DNA of 42,504 bases from a virus: positions 1-42,504 of IMG/VR virus record IMGVR_UViG_3300043774_001230, one strand, 5' to 3'. The position numbers were made by a program, and so were the translations under genes. Below, piece by piece: positions 28,152 through 35,031 of the stretch (position 1 is its first letter; every line of letters begins with the position of its first letter). The notes under the pieces were generated by a model. It worked only from the letters and a program-made list of their open reading frames with translations. It was not told the origin of the DNA and searched no databases.

Positions 28152-28886
28152 ATGAAATTACATAGCTTTTCAAAATTCATCTCAGAGAAAGTAGAATATC
28201 ACCGTGAACTCTGTCCAAAGGTATGGAATAACATGCAAATGGATGAAGCACTTAGAGAAAAGTTGCTTGCAATTGCAAATGATTTTTGGGAATCATTAAA
28301 GCTAGATATTGAATTATATGATATTCAATTGACCGGTTCCCTAGCAAATTACAATTGGACGAATGCATCTGACTTAGATGTGCACCTTATAATTGATTTT
28401 GGACAAATCAATCAAGATCAGGATCTTGTTAGAAAAGCATTGGACGGTCAGAGGTTTATCTGGAACCAACGCCATGCTCTTCAATTAAGAGGACATGATG
28501 TTGAATGTTATGTTCAACATAAAGACGAACAACACGTAGCGTCGGGTCTATTTTCAATACTTAAGAATCAGTGGATAATTACGCCTACCTGGAAAGAACC
28601 TAAGGTCGACGAGAGGGACGTTACTGAAAAGGTGAGAGTAATTAAATCAGAGATGTCTGAGATCATGGATCGCCTCAAGAAGGCAGATTCAGAAGAAGCT
28701 CAAGAATTATATGACTATATTGGTAGATTTAGAAAAAAGATACAAAACGATCGCAAGGAAGGTCTTGCGAAAGATGGAGAATTTTCAATAGAGAATCTAG
28801 CTTTCAAGGAATTACGACGAGACGGTTCAATAGAGAAGATCATAAACGCTCAGCAGGATGCGTATCGATTAATCTACGAAGAATAA
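28152..28886 (+). CDS. capsid-tagged nucleotidyltransferase
   Basis: 244 residues. Tag: FSKFISE in MKLHSFSKFISEK. Residues 55-140 form a Pol-beta-type nucleotidyltransferase: the GS at 62-63 (QLTGSLANYNW), then DLDVHLI with D74 and D76, and a third acidic strand HDVECYVQ near 118. The C-terminal third is a charged helical bundle. All three catalytic acidic positions appear present. It may modify a host RNA, protein or small molecule after ejection; no target is indicated. TTAAATAAATA lies just before the start. Confidence 0.74.
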   Translation: MKLHSFSKFISEKVEYHRELCPKVWNNMQMDEALREKLLAIANDFWESLKLDIELYDIQLTGSLANYNWTNASDLDVHLIIDFGQINQDQDLVRKALDGQRFIWNQRHALQLRGHDVECYVQHKDEQHVASGLFSILKNQWIITPTWKEPKVDERDVTEKVRVIKSEMSEIMDRLKKADSEEAQELYDYIGRFRKKIQNDRKEGLAKDGEFSIENLAFKELRRDGSIEKIINAQQDAYRLIYEE

Positions 28887-28905
28887 ATAAAAAAAAGAAA
28901 ATAGG

Positions 28906-29826
28906 ATGTACAAATACCTAAATTTTAATAAGATATACGAAGATGCAGCAATTCAACAAACTGCACAAGATCTTGCATTACAAAATGGAGTAAACTTGAA
29001 CTTACAAATATCTGCTCAAAATATTGCTAACTTAAAGAATGAATTCCAAAGTGTCGATGATTCATTAGTAGTGTATGCAATAGATCCTAATCAGTCAGAC
29101 GCTAAGAAACAATCAAAAACAATCAAAGTATACTTTGATGAGGATGTTCCTACTGTTTCAATGAATGCGGAGGCAGTTAGTGATTCATATATTCTTCCTT
29201 TAACCTCCGCTCAAATTGATGAATTAGCTTCTGGAAAACAATTGATCGACTTAATCTTAAGAGCGCCAGATGATCCTTCAAAAGCAGCAGTAGCTGACGT
29301 AAACGGACAATTGACTCCTGTTAAAATTAATGTTGCTCAACAGGGAATTCAAACAACTGCTCAGCCTGAAATGCAAGCTCAACCTTCTGAGCCAATGATG
29401 AATGAACCTAGTGAAATTCCAACAGATGCTGAACTTTTACCGGGAATAGCAACAGAAGGCAAGATAGCAACATTTGATGCTTTCATGGCGGTTCAAGAAG
29501 CTAAGAAAAATAAGCAATGGATTAAAGATATTGATATGAAGAAAGGCGCTCTTAAAAAACAATTAGGAGATGACGATCTTACGTTTGCAGATATTGAAAA
29601 GGCTGAGAAAAAATTAAAGAAAAAGGACAAAGACCCTAAGAAAAAAGGTCTTCAACTTGGAAAAAAGGATTCTACTTTGCATAAGAGATTAACTTTAGCT
29701 AAGAATTTAATGAATGCCAGTGGAGTTAATGAATCAAAATCTGAGCAGATCGCAAAGATTAAGAATGTATTGGTTGAGATCCATAAAGCAGTTGAGGAAG
29801 CTATTAAAAAAACTACTAAAAAATAA
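28906..29826 (+). CDS. capsid-tagged, basic-tailed virion protein
   Basis: 306 residues in three parts. 1-135: a tag-like start (MYKYLNFNKIYED) and a beta/alpha domain. 140-185: a Gln/Pro/Met-rich linker. 186-306: a very basic part that opens with a second tag-like motif, TFDAFMAVQEA, continues with QWIKDIDMKKGALKKQLG and ends in Lys-rich helices. The W-I-x4-K-K-x-G-A-L wording is familiar from small basic phage virion proteins thought to bind DNA. A likely head-internal protein that condenses or accompanies DNA; an internal cut at the second tag would free the basic part. Confidence 0.62.
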   Translation: MYKYLNFNKIYEDAAIQQTAQDLALQNGVNLNLQISAQNIANLKNEFQSVDDSLVVYAIDPNQSDAKKQSKTIKVYFDEDVPTVSMNAEAVSDSYILPLTSAQIDELASGKQLIDLILRAPDDPSKAAVADVNGQLTPVKINVAQQGIQTTAQPEMQAQPSEPMMNEPSEIPTDAELLPGIATEGKIATFDAFMAVQEAKKNKQWIKDIDMKKGALKKQLGDDDLTFADIEKAEKKLKKKDKDPKKKGLQLGKKDSTLHKRLTLAKNLMNASGVNESKSEQIAKIKNVLVEIHKAVEEAIKKTTKK

Positions 29827-30089
29827 TGACCGAATCTACACAAATGTTCTTGTCAAACCTTGATTCGATGGCTAGACACATTGAAGAGCTAAGACGAATC
29901 AACCCGAACCAATTAGACGCTATTTTACAAGAGCATGCATGGGCAGAAGACCATATTGCAACAAGCAAAGATGACTTGCAGGAAGTTACTGAATTTATGC
30001 TTTCATACACTCAAAATACACTAACTCACCATGGAATTAATGGTCGAATTCATACGTATGAAAGTTGGTCACATGACTTGAAAAAATAA
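29826..30089 (+). CDS. small hypothetical protein in the virion cluster
   Basis: 87 residues, helical and acidic (MARHIEELRRINPNQLDAILQEHAWAEDH), with several His residues in the second half. It starts within the stop codon of the gene before (TAATGA). Unlike most neighbours it has no N-terminal aromatic tag. No family recognised. Confidence 0.62.
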   Translation: MTESTQMFLSNLDSMARHIEELRRINPNQLDAILQEHAWAEDHIATSKDDLQEVTEFMLSYTQNTLTHHGINGRIHTYESWSHDLKK

Positions 30090-30099
30090 TAAGTAGAAG

Positions 30100-30354
30100 A
30101 TGAAATTGCACAATTTCAATAGTTTCGTTAATGAAGCTAAAAAGAACAAAAAGAATTACTTGGATGAATTTTTCGCCGATGAAGAAACTCAAGTAAAGAT
30201 GCCAAAAAAGAAACCTGCTAAAAAAGCAACTAAGAAAATTGACCAGGATGGAGATGGAGATTCAGATTTCGCTGATGCTAAAATGGCTCAATACAAAGCA
30301 GGTGGAATGGATAAGAAAAAAGCCTTTAAAAAGTCTAGAAAGTTTAACAAATAA
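30100..30354 (+). CDS. capsid-tagged small basic protein with EF-hand-like loop
   Basis: 84 residues. Tag FNSFVNE in MKLHNFNSFVNEAKK. A Lys-rich segment (KMPKKKPAKKATKK, about 34-47) resembles a DNA-binding tail. Then DQDGDGDSDFADAK matches a calcium-binding D-x-D-G-D-x-D loop. The end is again Lys/Phe-rich. A head-internal DNA-binding protein is the simplest reading; calcium binding is a suggestion from the motif only. Confidence 0.65.
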   Translation: MKLHNFNSFVNEAKKNKKNYLDEFFADEETQVKMPKKKPAKKATKKIDQDGDGDSDFADAKMAQYKAGGMDKKKAFKKSRKFNK

Positions 30355-30368
30355 CCCGCATAAGAGAG

Positions 30369-30509
30369 ATGGCCAAAACTAAAACACAAACAACTAGTGC
30401 ATTCAAGAGTAAACCCAAGAAGAAGAGACCTGGGATTCATGCTAAGACTAAACAGTCAAGCAATAAGAATGCTAAGTTGTACAAGAAACCTTACGCAGGT
30501 CAAGGTTAA
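30369..30509 (+). CDS. tiny highly basic protein
   Basis: 46 residues with 15 Lys and 1 Arg: MAKTKTQTTSAFKSKPKKK, then RPGIHAKTKQSSNKNAKLYKK, ending PYAGQG. It has no tag, no membrane helix and very few hydrophobic residues. The wording K-R-P-G-I-H-A-K-T-K followed by a K/S/N-rich stretch and a Y-K-K-x-Y tail is reminiscent of small basic proteins in other large phages. Located 14 bases after the EF-hand-like gene. Probably binds nucleic acid. Confidence 0.65.
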   Translation: MAKTKTQTTSAFKSKPKKKRPGIHAKTKQSSNKNAKLYKKPYAGQG

Positions 30510-30512
30510 TCA

Positions 30513-30815
30513 CTAAGAGTTTGCTAGTTTTAGCAAAACGTCTCCATGACATGACTTAGGATGACACCAACAACCTAATGTTTTTCCTCTTAACTCGTGA
30601 AGGTCAGCTAATAAATGCTGACCTTCTCCTTTTAAGATATATTCCTCGTACTTTGCAACAGCTTCATCCCTATTGCTCACAATGTATTTTGCGGCAGTCC
30701 TACGGTCATCGATATGAGTGAAAGGATTTCCCCATTTAGAAGGACGTCCTATATACACATCACATGGTTCTTTTTTAAAGTGAACTACTCGTGGTGTATT
30801 AGATTCCATCTGCAT
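30513..30815 (-). CDS. DUF4326 family protein
   Basis: 100 residues (98 if the second ATG is used). The family pattern is clear: VYIGRPSKWGNPF near 20, a central helix (RDEAVAKYEEYIL), then LRGKTLGCWCHPKSCHGDVLL with Cys and His residues that could bind a metal. The function of the family is unknown, though it is widespread in phages. The start overlaps the end of the 30799 gene. It converges with the tiny basic gene, 3 bases between stops. Confidence 0.82.
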   Translation of the reverse strand: MQMESNTPRVVHFKKEPCDVYIGRPSKWGNPFTHIDDRRTAAKYIVSNRDEAVAKYEEYILKGEGQHLLADLHELRGKTLGCWCHPKSCHGDVLLKLANS

Positions 30816-31119
30816 TTGGGAAGTTTTTCTGAAATGAAATGGTGTACGCCATTGCTGGTGAAAGTGAAGGATCGTTTCTCATCTCAATCAACGAATCATG
30901 GATAACTTTACTTATGTTCTCCTTAGGTAATTCACGATTAACTCGGTTGATCCATGAGGTTTCACAACTTTCATCCTCAGTAAAATCATAAAGATCTGCC
31001 ATCTGTGAGGCTTCCTCCTCAGTCAATCTGTGAATGTTTGATACCCAGCCCGGTTCTCCATTTGAATCGAACCATGCAAGTCTCTTTGGCAACTCTACGG
31101 TCACTGTTTCGCTCGTCAT
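30799..31119 (-). CDS. hypothetical protein
   Basis: 106 residues, acidic in the first two thirds (LTEEEASQMADLYDFTEDESCE), with a helical second half. No metal, membrane or catalytic motif is seen. It overlaps the DUF4326 gene by 17 bases and reads away from the tagged gene at 31195; the divergent gap between them holds a perfect inverted repeat. No family recognised. Confidence 0.62.
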   Translation of the reverse strand: MTSETVTVELPKRLAWFDSNGEPGWVSNIHRLTEEEASQMADLYDFTEDESCETSWINRVNRELPKENISKVIHDSLIEMRNDPSLSPAMAYTISFQKNFPNADGI

Positions 31120-31152
31120 ATTTTATTCTATTTGTTTTTACTAATATACAAT

Positions 31153-31172
31153 TTTTAAGAGCTCTCTTAAAA
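31153..31172. promoter_or_regulatory. perfect inverted repeat in a divergent gap
   Basis: TTTTAAGAG-CT-CTCTTAAAA: a 9-base inverted repeat with a 2-base centre, in the 75-base gap between the genes at 31119 (-) and 31195 (+). The right arm runs into AATAAATAAA, a late-type element. The symmetry suits a dimeric regulator; as RNA it would form a weak hairpin. Confidence 0.35.
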
Positions 31173-31194
31173 TAAATAAAAAGAAAGAACGACT

Positions 31195-31656
31195 ATGTCT
31201 GCTTTTGCGAGTTTTAATTCATTTTTGAAGGAAAGTAGTAAATACATTCCTACACAGCCTAAGGAAGGGTCAAGACAAAGGATTAGAGTTCCTAAAGATT
31301 CTACTGATGTTCCAACTATTACTTTTAGAGTACTTCATAAAATTTATCAATCTGGGTATGAAGGGATAAGATATACAGATATTGTAAAGTTTATAGTGGA
31401 AGACGTTAAGGGAGGGAAATATCAACATAAATTCGATCGAGGCCATTGGGCTACTAACTTAACGCAAGCTAAATATGGATGGTACGGAGGCGAATACCGA
31501 GGAGGTATACTAACGAACTATTGCACTAAGACTGATCAGGGACGTTGGATTCTAACTAACAAGGAATTGATAGCTTACTTTAATTCTCTAGATTCAGGTG
31601 ATATTATGGATCCTGAATTAATGGACACGTTCATAAACATAATAAATCACTTATAA
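31195..31656 (+). CDS. capsid-tagged protein with winged-helix-like body
   Basis: 153 residues. Tag FNSFLKE in MSAFASFNSFLKESS. The body from about 40 (ITFRVLHKIYQSGYEGIRYTDIVKFIVED) has the helix-helix-strand order of a winged-helix domain. It then has an aromatic, Gly-rich part (YGWYGGEYRGGILTNY) and a helical end. DNA binding is plausible but not certain. The start follows AATAAATAAAAAG. Probably a head-internal protein. Confidence 0.65.
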   Translation: MSAFASFNSFLKESSKYIPTQPKEGSRQRIRVPKDSTDVPTITFRVLHKIYQSGYEGIRYTDIVKFIVEDVKGGKYQHKFDRGHWATNLTQAKYGWYGGEYRGGILTNYCTKTDQGRWILTNKELIAYFNSLDSGDIMDPELMDTFINIINHL

Positions 31657-31669
31657 AATAACAAATAAC

Positions 31670-32218
31670 ATGGCAGGAAGAGTTTTAAACTTTGCTGAAT
31701 TCTCATCGAAATTTTCGAAGGATTCTGAACAAAATACCGCTGCAAGCTTTGATACATTCTCGCATAGTGCAGATAATTTCAAAGAAGGTTTCGATAAGGA
31801 AACATATGGTTCGCCTGAACCAAAACCAAATCGCCCTATCTCAACTAGCGATGAGCCTACTCCTCCTCAACCTGGAGAAAACGGAGCCCCTAAATTCAAT
31901 TCATCAGCTGCTGATTCAACTAAACTAGAGAAACCAGAATCTTCTGAGTCTTCTGAAGAAGATGAGACACCTGAACCAGAAATGGGAGCAAATCCTAAGA
32001 AAAAAACAAATGAGTCTTTAGAATGGTTGCTGGAGAGGTATGATGATTGCGACGATTGTATGGATGATTCTATACTACTTGATAAAGAATATGCGGACGC
32101 TGGTCCGATTGTAATTTGTTCAAGTTGCGGAACTCAAAAAGCAATGGATGCAGAAGTTCCTGAAGAGGATCCATGGTATTCTCAAGAATTTGGCATGCAG
32201 TGTGGCTGCAACATGTAA
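31670..32218 (+). CDS. capsid-tagged acidic protein with Cys-rich C-terminus
   Basis: 182 residues. The start (MAGRVLNFAEFSSKF) has the aromatic spacing of the tag but lacks the Glu. Residues 35-115 are low-complexity, rich in Pro, Glu and Ser. The end contains CDDCMDD, CSSCGTQ and QCGCNM: six cysteines in pairs, which suggests zinc binding. The acidic middle could be a scaffold or decoy for DNA-binding proteins. No family recognised. Confidence 0.6.
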   Translation: MAGRVLNFAEFSSKFSKDSEQNTAASFDTFSHSADNFKEGFDKETYGSPEPKPNRPISTSDEPTPPQPGENGAPKFNSSAADSTKLEKPESSESSEEDETPEPEMGANPKKKTNESLEWLLERYDDCDDCMDDSILLDKEYADAGPIVICSSCGTQKAMDAEVPEEDPWYSQEFGMQCGCNM

Positions 32219-32228
32219 TCCTTAAATA

Positions 32229-32849
32229 ATGCAGATAACTAAGGAAATGATGGAGATTGGTATTGCTTTTATTACTGGTGTTTTAGGACCAGTTCTCATT
32301 CTATTTGTAAAGTCTTACTTGGAAAAGAATAATAAGAAAGTAGACTTGTTAACTGAAGCTGTTGAGCATTCAGATGTTGTAAATTCAATGTTAGATGGAA
32401 TACTTGCAGATAAGAGCGTCGATCGTGCATGGATACTTCAATTTCATAACGGAGGACACTATTATCCTACTGGAAAATCAATACAAAAATTTAGCATGTT
32501 CTTTGAAGTAGTTAGACATGCAAAAGATTCAGTTAGATTGCAATACCAAAATATACCAGTTAATCTTTTTAGTAAATCTCTATCGCAAATAGTAAAAACA
32601 GGAGAAGTAATAATTCCAGACTATCGAGATGAGGAAACTGCAACATATGGCTTGAAATATATTGCTGAAGAAAATGGAACTAGAAGTTCTTACCTCTTTG
32701 CTATAAAAAACCCAGAAGGTAGAATAATTGGGGTTTTAGGAATTGAATATACTGGTCGTAAGAAAGAACTTGAACATGCAACTATTCAAGAACTAAAATT
32801 TAGTGCAGCAACATTGGGTGGAGTATTGATGAATCACCTAAAAAAATAA
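32229..32849 (+). CDS. membrane-anchored GAF-like protein
   Basis: 206 residues. One hydrophobic helix (about 11-30: IAFITGVLGPVLILFVKSYL) is followed by a charged helix and a domain with the look of a GAF sensor fold (AWILQFHNGGHYYPTG, SYLFAIKNPEGRIIGVLGIEYTG). GAF domains bind small ligands such as nucleotides. It has no capsid tag although it sits among tagged genes. TTAAATA directly precedes its ATG. The ligand and role are unknown. Confidence 0.6.
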   Translation: MQITKEMMEIGIAFITGVLGPVLILFVKSYLEKNNKKVDLLTEAVEHSDVVNSMLDGILADKSVDRAWILQFHNGGHYYPTGKSIQKFSMFFEVVRHAKDSVRLQYQNIPVNLFSKSLSQIVKTGEVIIPDYRDEETATYGLKYIAEENGTRSSYLFAIKNPEGRIIGVLGIEYTGRKKELEHATIQELKFSAATLGGVLMNHLKK

Positions 32850-32854
32850 GAGAT

Positions 32855-33463
32855 ATGAAAAATCACATACATACTTTTAATTCTTTTTCATCAAAATTAG
32901 ATGAGAATAGAAAGCATACTTCAAAAAGACAAGAACTTGAGGAAAGAATTCTTGATCTAAAAGATGAGATGAGAGAAGTATTTGCTGAGATGGAAGCTGA
33001 AGCTGGAATGGCTGGTGAAAACTGGACAGATGACGATGCTAATAGATATGGTGATGAATTAAACAGAATTGAAGACGAAATTGCTAAAATCCGTATGCGT
33101 ATTAATAAAATGGATGAAAGCTATCTTGATTTTCAACAAGCTGCTAGTGTAGCTCAAGATACAGAAGGCGCCCAAAGATATGAATACGGATCTAATCCAA
33201 ATCAAATGGAAATGGAGTTTCCAAAAGATCGTAGATTTGAGGAAGAACCAGAAGAAGATTTCGAAGACCCTGAAGTTTTTAGAAAACATATGGAAAGCCC
33301 TACTCGAAAGCTTGATTCTATTATGACAATGGCAGAGATTATGAAAGGTTTAGTCTCTAAACGAGGAAAGAATAACAAACAACATCCGTATGTTTTAGCT
33401 AATTTGGAAGATGCGTACATGTCGTTGAGGACGGCTTACTTGAGAAGTCAAGACGGATTTTAA
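32855..33463 (+). CDS. capsid-tagged coiled-coil acidic protein
   Basis: 202 residues. Start MKNHIHTFNSFSSKLDE, with aromatic pair F8/F11 and Glu at 17. Residues 20-90 form a long charged helix, probably coiled coil (RQELEERILDLKDEMREVFAEME...), and 120-150 are Glu-rich (EEEPEEDFEDPEVF). The last 50 residues are helical and more basic. The composition resembles scaffold or core proteins of T4-like heads, but no homology is claimed. Confidence 0.62.
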   Translation: MKNHIHTFNSFSSKLDENRKHTSKRQELEERILDLKDEMREVFAEMEAEAGMAGENWTDDDANRYGDELNRIEDEIAKIRMRINKMDESYLDFQQAASVAQDTEGAQRYEYGSNPNQMEMEFPKDRRFEEEPEEDFEDPEVFRKHMESPTRKLDSIMTMAEIMKGLVSKRGKNNKQHPYVLANLEDAYMSLRTAYLRSQDGF

Positions 33464-33636
33464 TCTTCCCAATTAAGAAGTACATCACCTAAATCGTCGG
33501 CTACCATTATTAACATTTGAAAATACTCAGGAGAGTCTATTCCTTTTTCAGAAATTATTGAGTTCTGTATGGCTTCTAGCTTTTGAAGTATCTCCTTCTT
33601 AAGTTCTTTTTTTAATAACTCTTGTTCTTTTGTCAT
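33460..33636 (-). CDS. small acidic helical protein
   Basis: 58 residues (MTKEQELLKKELKKEILQK...), one long charged helix and an acidic end (MVADDLGDVLLNWED). It overlaps tail-to-tail with the + strand gene by 4 bases. GTATAAG stands 5 bases before its ATG, the same arrangement as at other leaderless-type starts, which makes this short frame credible. An isolated minus-strand gene inside a + strand block. No family recognised. Confidence 0.6.
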   Translation of the reverse strand: MTKEQELLKKELKKEILQKLEAIQNSIISEKGIDSPEYFQMLIMVADDLGDVLLNWED

Positions 33637-33641
33637 GTTAT

Positions 33642-33648
33642 CTTATAC
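33642..33648 (-). promoter_or_regulatory. GTATAAG promoter-like motif
   Basis: Minus strand: TAAGTATAAG, ATAAC, ATG. One base differs from the GTATAAT consensus of the window; the spacing of five bases predicts a leaderless mRNA. Confidence 0.45.
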
Positions 33649-33700
33649 TTAGATAATTGGATTTCGATCTCGAATAAATAATAAAAAAGATCTGTAAAAG

Positions 33701-34066
33701 ATGAAGAATTATAAGAAATTGAATCGCATGTATGAATCAGTAGAAATGCCAGAACTTTCTCAAGAAATTGCAAATTGTGGACTTTCTGAATTTATGACAA
33801 AGCTCGAAGCATGTTGTGCAAACGACGCAAGTTTATCTGATAAATTAGATTCATTAAAGACATTAGTTTCAGATATTTGTGCGCAACCTGCAGTGATGAC
33901 TGCATTTAGCCCAGAAGCTGAGCCTGTGATGGAGCCTACAATGGAACCTACAATGGAGCCAACTTCTCAAGCTGAACCTACTTTATCTGAGCCAGTTCCA
34001 ACATTTGGAGAATTTACTCAAGGTTCACCTAATCAAGAATATAACGTACCGACATTTGGAGCATAA
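33701..34066 (+). CDS. capsid-tagged-like small acidic protein with Pro-Met-Glu repeats
   Basis: 121 residues. Start MKNYKKLNRMYESVE, a weak tag variant (L7, Y11, E12). A helical cysteine-containing part (25-65) is followed by repeats of EPTMEPTM type (about 73-85), encoded by a 12-base DNA repeat, and two PTFG(E/A) motifs. The end is Pro-rich. It overlaps the next start by 1 base (TAATG). Possibly a spacer or bridging protein in the head; no family recognised. Confidence 0.55.
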   Translation: MKNYKKLNRMYESVEMPELSQEIANCGLSEFMTKLEACCANDASLSDKLDSLKTLVSDICAQPAVMTAFSPEAEPVMEPTMEPTMEPTSQAEPTLSEPVPTFGEFTQGSPNQEYNVPTFGA

Positions 34067-34314
34067 TGACTAAGAACTTTTCTCAATATCTAGTCGAGTA
34101 TTACTCTTTGCCTCAGCCAGATGACTATAGACCAAATAAAGTCACAATGTACGCTAGAGGGTCAGGTCAACCGCCATCTCATTGGAATAATTCACCATTC
34201 TTGGCAGGTTCGCCAGCAGTTAGCGCATTTGGAAGAAATCCAAAGGCTACTAAAAAAAAGAAAGCATTAAGCTATAAGGAATTTATGAATGCTTTAAAAA
34301 AAATAAACAAGTAA
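34066..34314 (+). CDS. capsid-tagged small basic protein
   Basis: 82 residues. Tag FSQYLVE in MTKNFSQYLVEYY. The middle is Pro/Gly/Asn-rich and flexible; the end has KATKKKKALSYKEFMNALKK, basic, and YKEFMNA recalls the tag motif near the C-terminus. It overlaps its neighbours by 1 base at each end (TAATG), so it is translationally coupled. Probably a head-internal protein. Confidence 0.58.
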   Translation: MTKNFSQYLVEYYSLPQPDDYRPNKVTMYARGSGQPPSHWNNSPFLAGSPAVSAFGRNPKATKKKKALSYKEFMNALKKINK

Positions 34315-34583
34315 TGGCATACTTAAATGACTATGATACTTTTAAAAATTTGAAAGTTAGCGAACAGGCGACCGGAGAAGGGGATATTGCAGGCTTGAAA
34401 CAGAAGATGGAAACTGCTTTGACTACCAAGAACAATGCTCAAAATGCATTAACATTAGCGGATAAAGCATATCAAGAAGCTCAAAGGCAATATAATGACG
34501 CATTAGCAGCTAGCGTAAATGCACAGAATCAAAAAGCAGCAGCTGAAGCAGAGGCCGCTAAAAACATACAACCGACTGCATAA
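34314..34583 (+). CDS. capsid-tagged-like coiled-coil protein
   Basis: 89 residues. Start MAYLNDYDTFKNLKVSEQA: aromatic pair Y7/F10 and Glu at 17. From 25 to 85 it is one Ala/Gln-rich helix (MTT-free heptads such as LTLADKAYQEAQRQYNDALAA), a likely coiled coil. Overlaps both neighbours by 1 base. It looks like a small core or scaffold-type protein; no family recognised. Confidence 0.55.
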   Translation: MAYLNDYDTFKNLKVSEQATGEGDIAGLKQKMETALTTKNNAQNALTLADKAYQEAQRQYNDALAASVNAQNQKAAAEAEAAKNIQPTA

Positions 34584-35026
34584 TGAAAGATCATTTAGAT
34601 TCATTTGATGATTTTATCTTTGAAAAGAAGAATCAAGTGTATGTCACCAACTATACTGGAATGGCACAATCGGCTATTGCTGGCATTTATACTTCAGTTC
34701 TTGCAATAGCTCAGCAAATAGCTAATGAGAAGGCAGTTAGAAATCCAAATAGACATAACGGAAAAATAGAGGAAGTAGATATTACAAGAGCAATGAATTT
34801 AATATTTCATAGCGATTGGAAGAAGAAGATGAAGCAACAGTTAGTCGGCCAAATGATGAACAATGCTGCTGAACGTGCCGGTAAACAAGATAAAGTATCA
34901 GCTAAGAAGAATCAAAGAGCAATGGGAAGAAATTTAGGAGATGAAAAATTCAATGTAGACATCGATAAATCCAGCGTTAGATTTAGTGATGATCGAACTG
35001 GATTTGGACCAGGATCAAATCAATAA
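34583..35026 (+). CDS. capsid-tagged protein with helical body
   Basis: 147 residues. Tag FDDFIFE in MKDHLDSFDDFIFEKK. The body is helical: an Ala-rich helix (MAQSAIAGIYTSVLAIAQQIA), then a basic region (WKKKMKQQLVGQMMNNAAERAGKQ). It ends Asp/Arg-rich with RFSDDRTGFGPGSNQ. It is the last tagged gene of the block. Likely head-internal; no family recognised. Confidence 0.6.
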   Translation: MKDHLDSFDDFIFEKKNQVYVTNYTGMAQSAIAGIYTSVLAIAQQIANEKAVRNPNRHNGKIEEVDITRAMNLIFHSDWKKKMKQQLVGQMMNNAAERAGKQDKVSAKKNQRAMGRNLGDEKFNVDIDKSSVRFSDDRTGFGPGSNQ

Positions 35027-35031
35027 TTAAC

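Noticed and set aside
30517-30540. Terminator hairpin TTTGCTA-GTTT-TAGCAAA
   Set aside because: It lies inside the DUF4326 coding end and has no T-run on either strand at the right place.
33906-33965. CRISPR-like or tandem DNA repeat
   Set aside because: The short 12-base repeat codes for EPTM units within a reading frame; there are no spacers.
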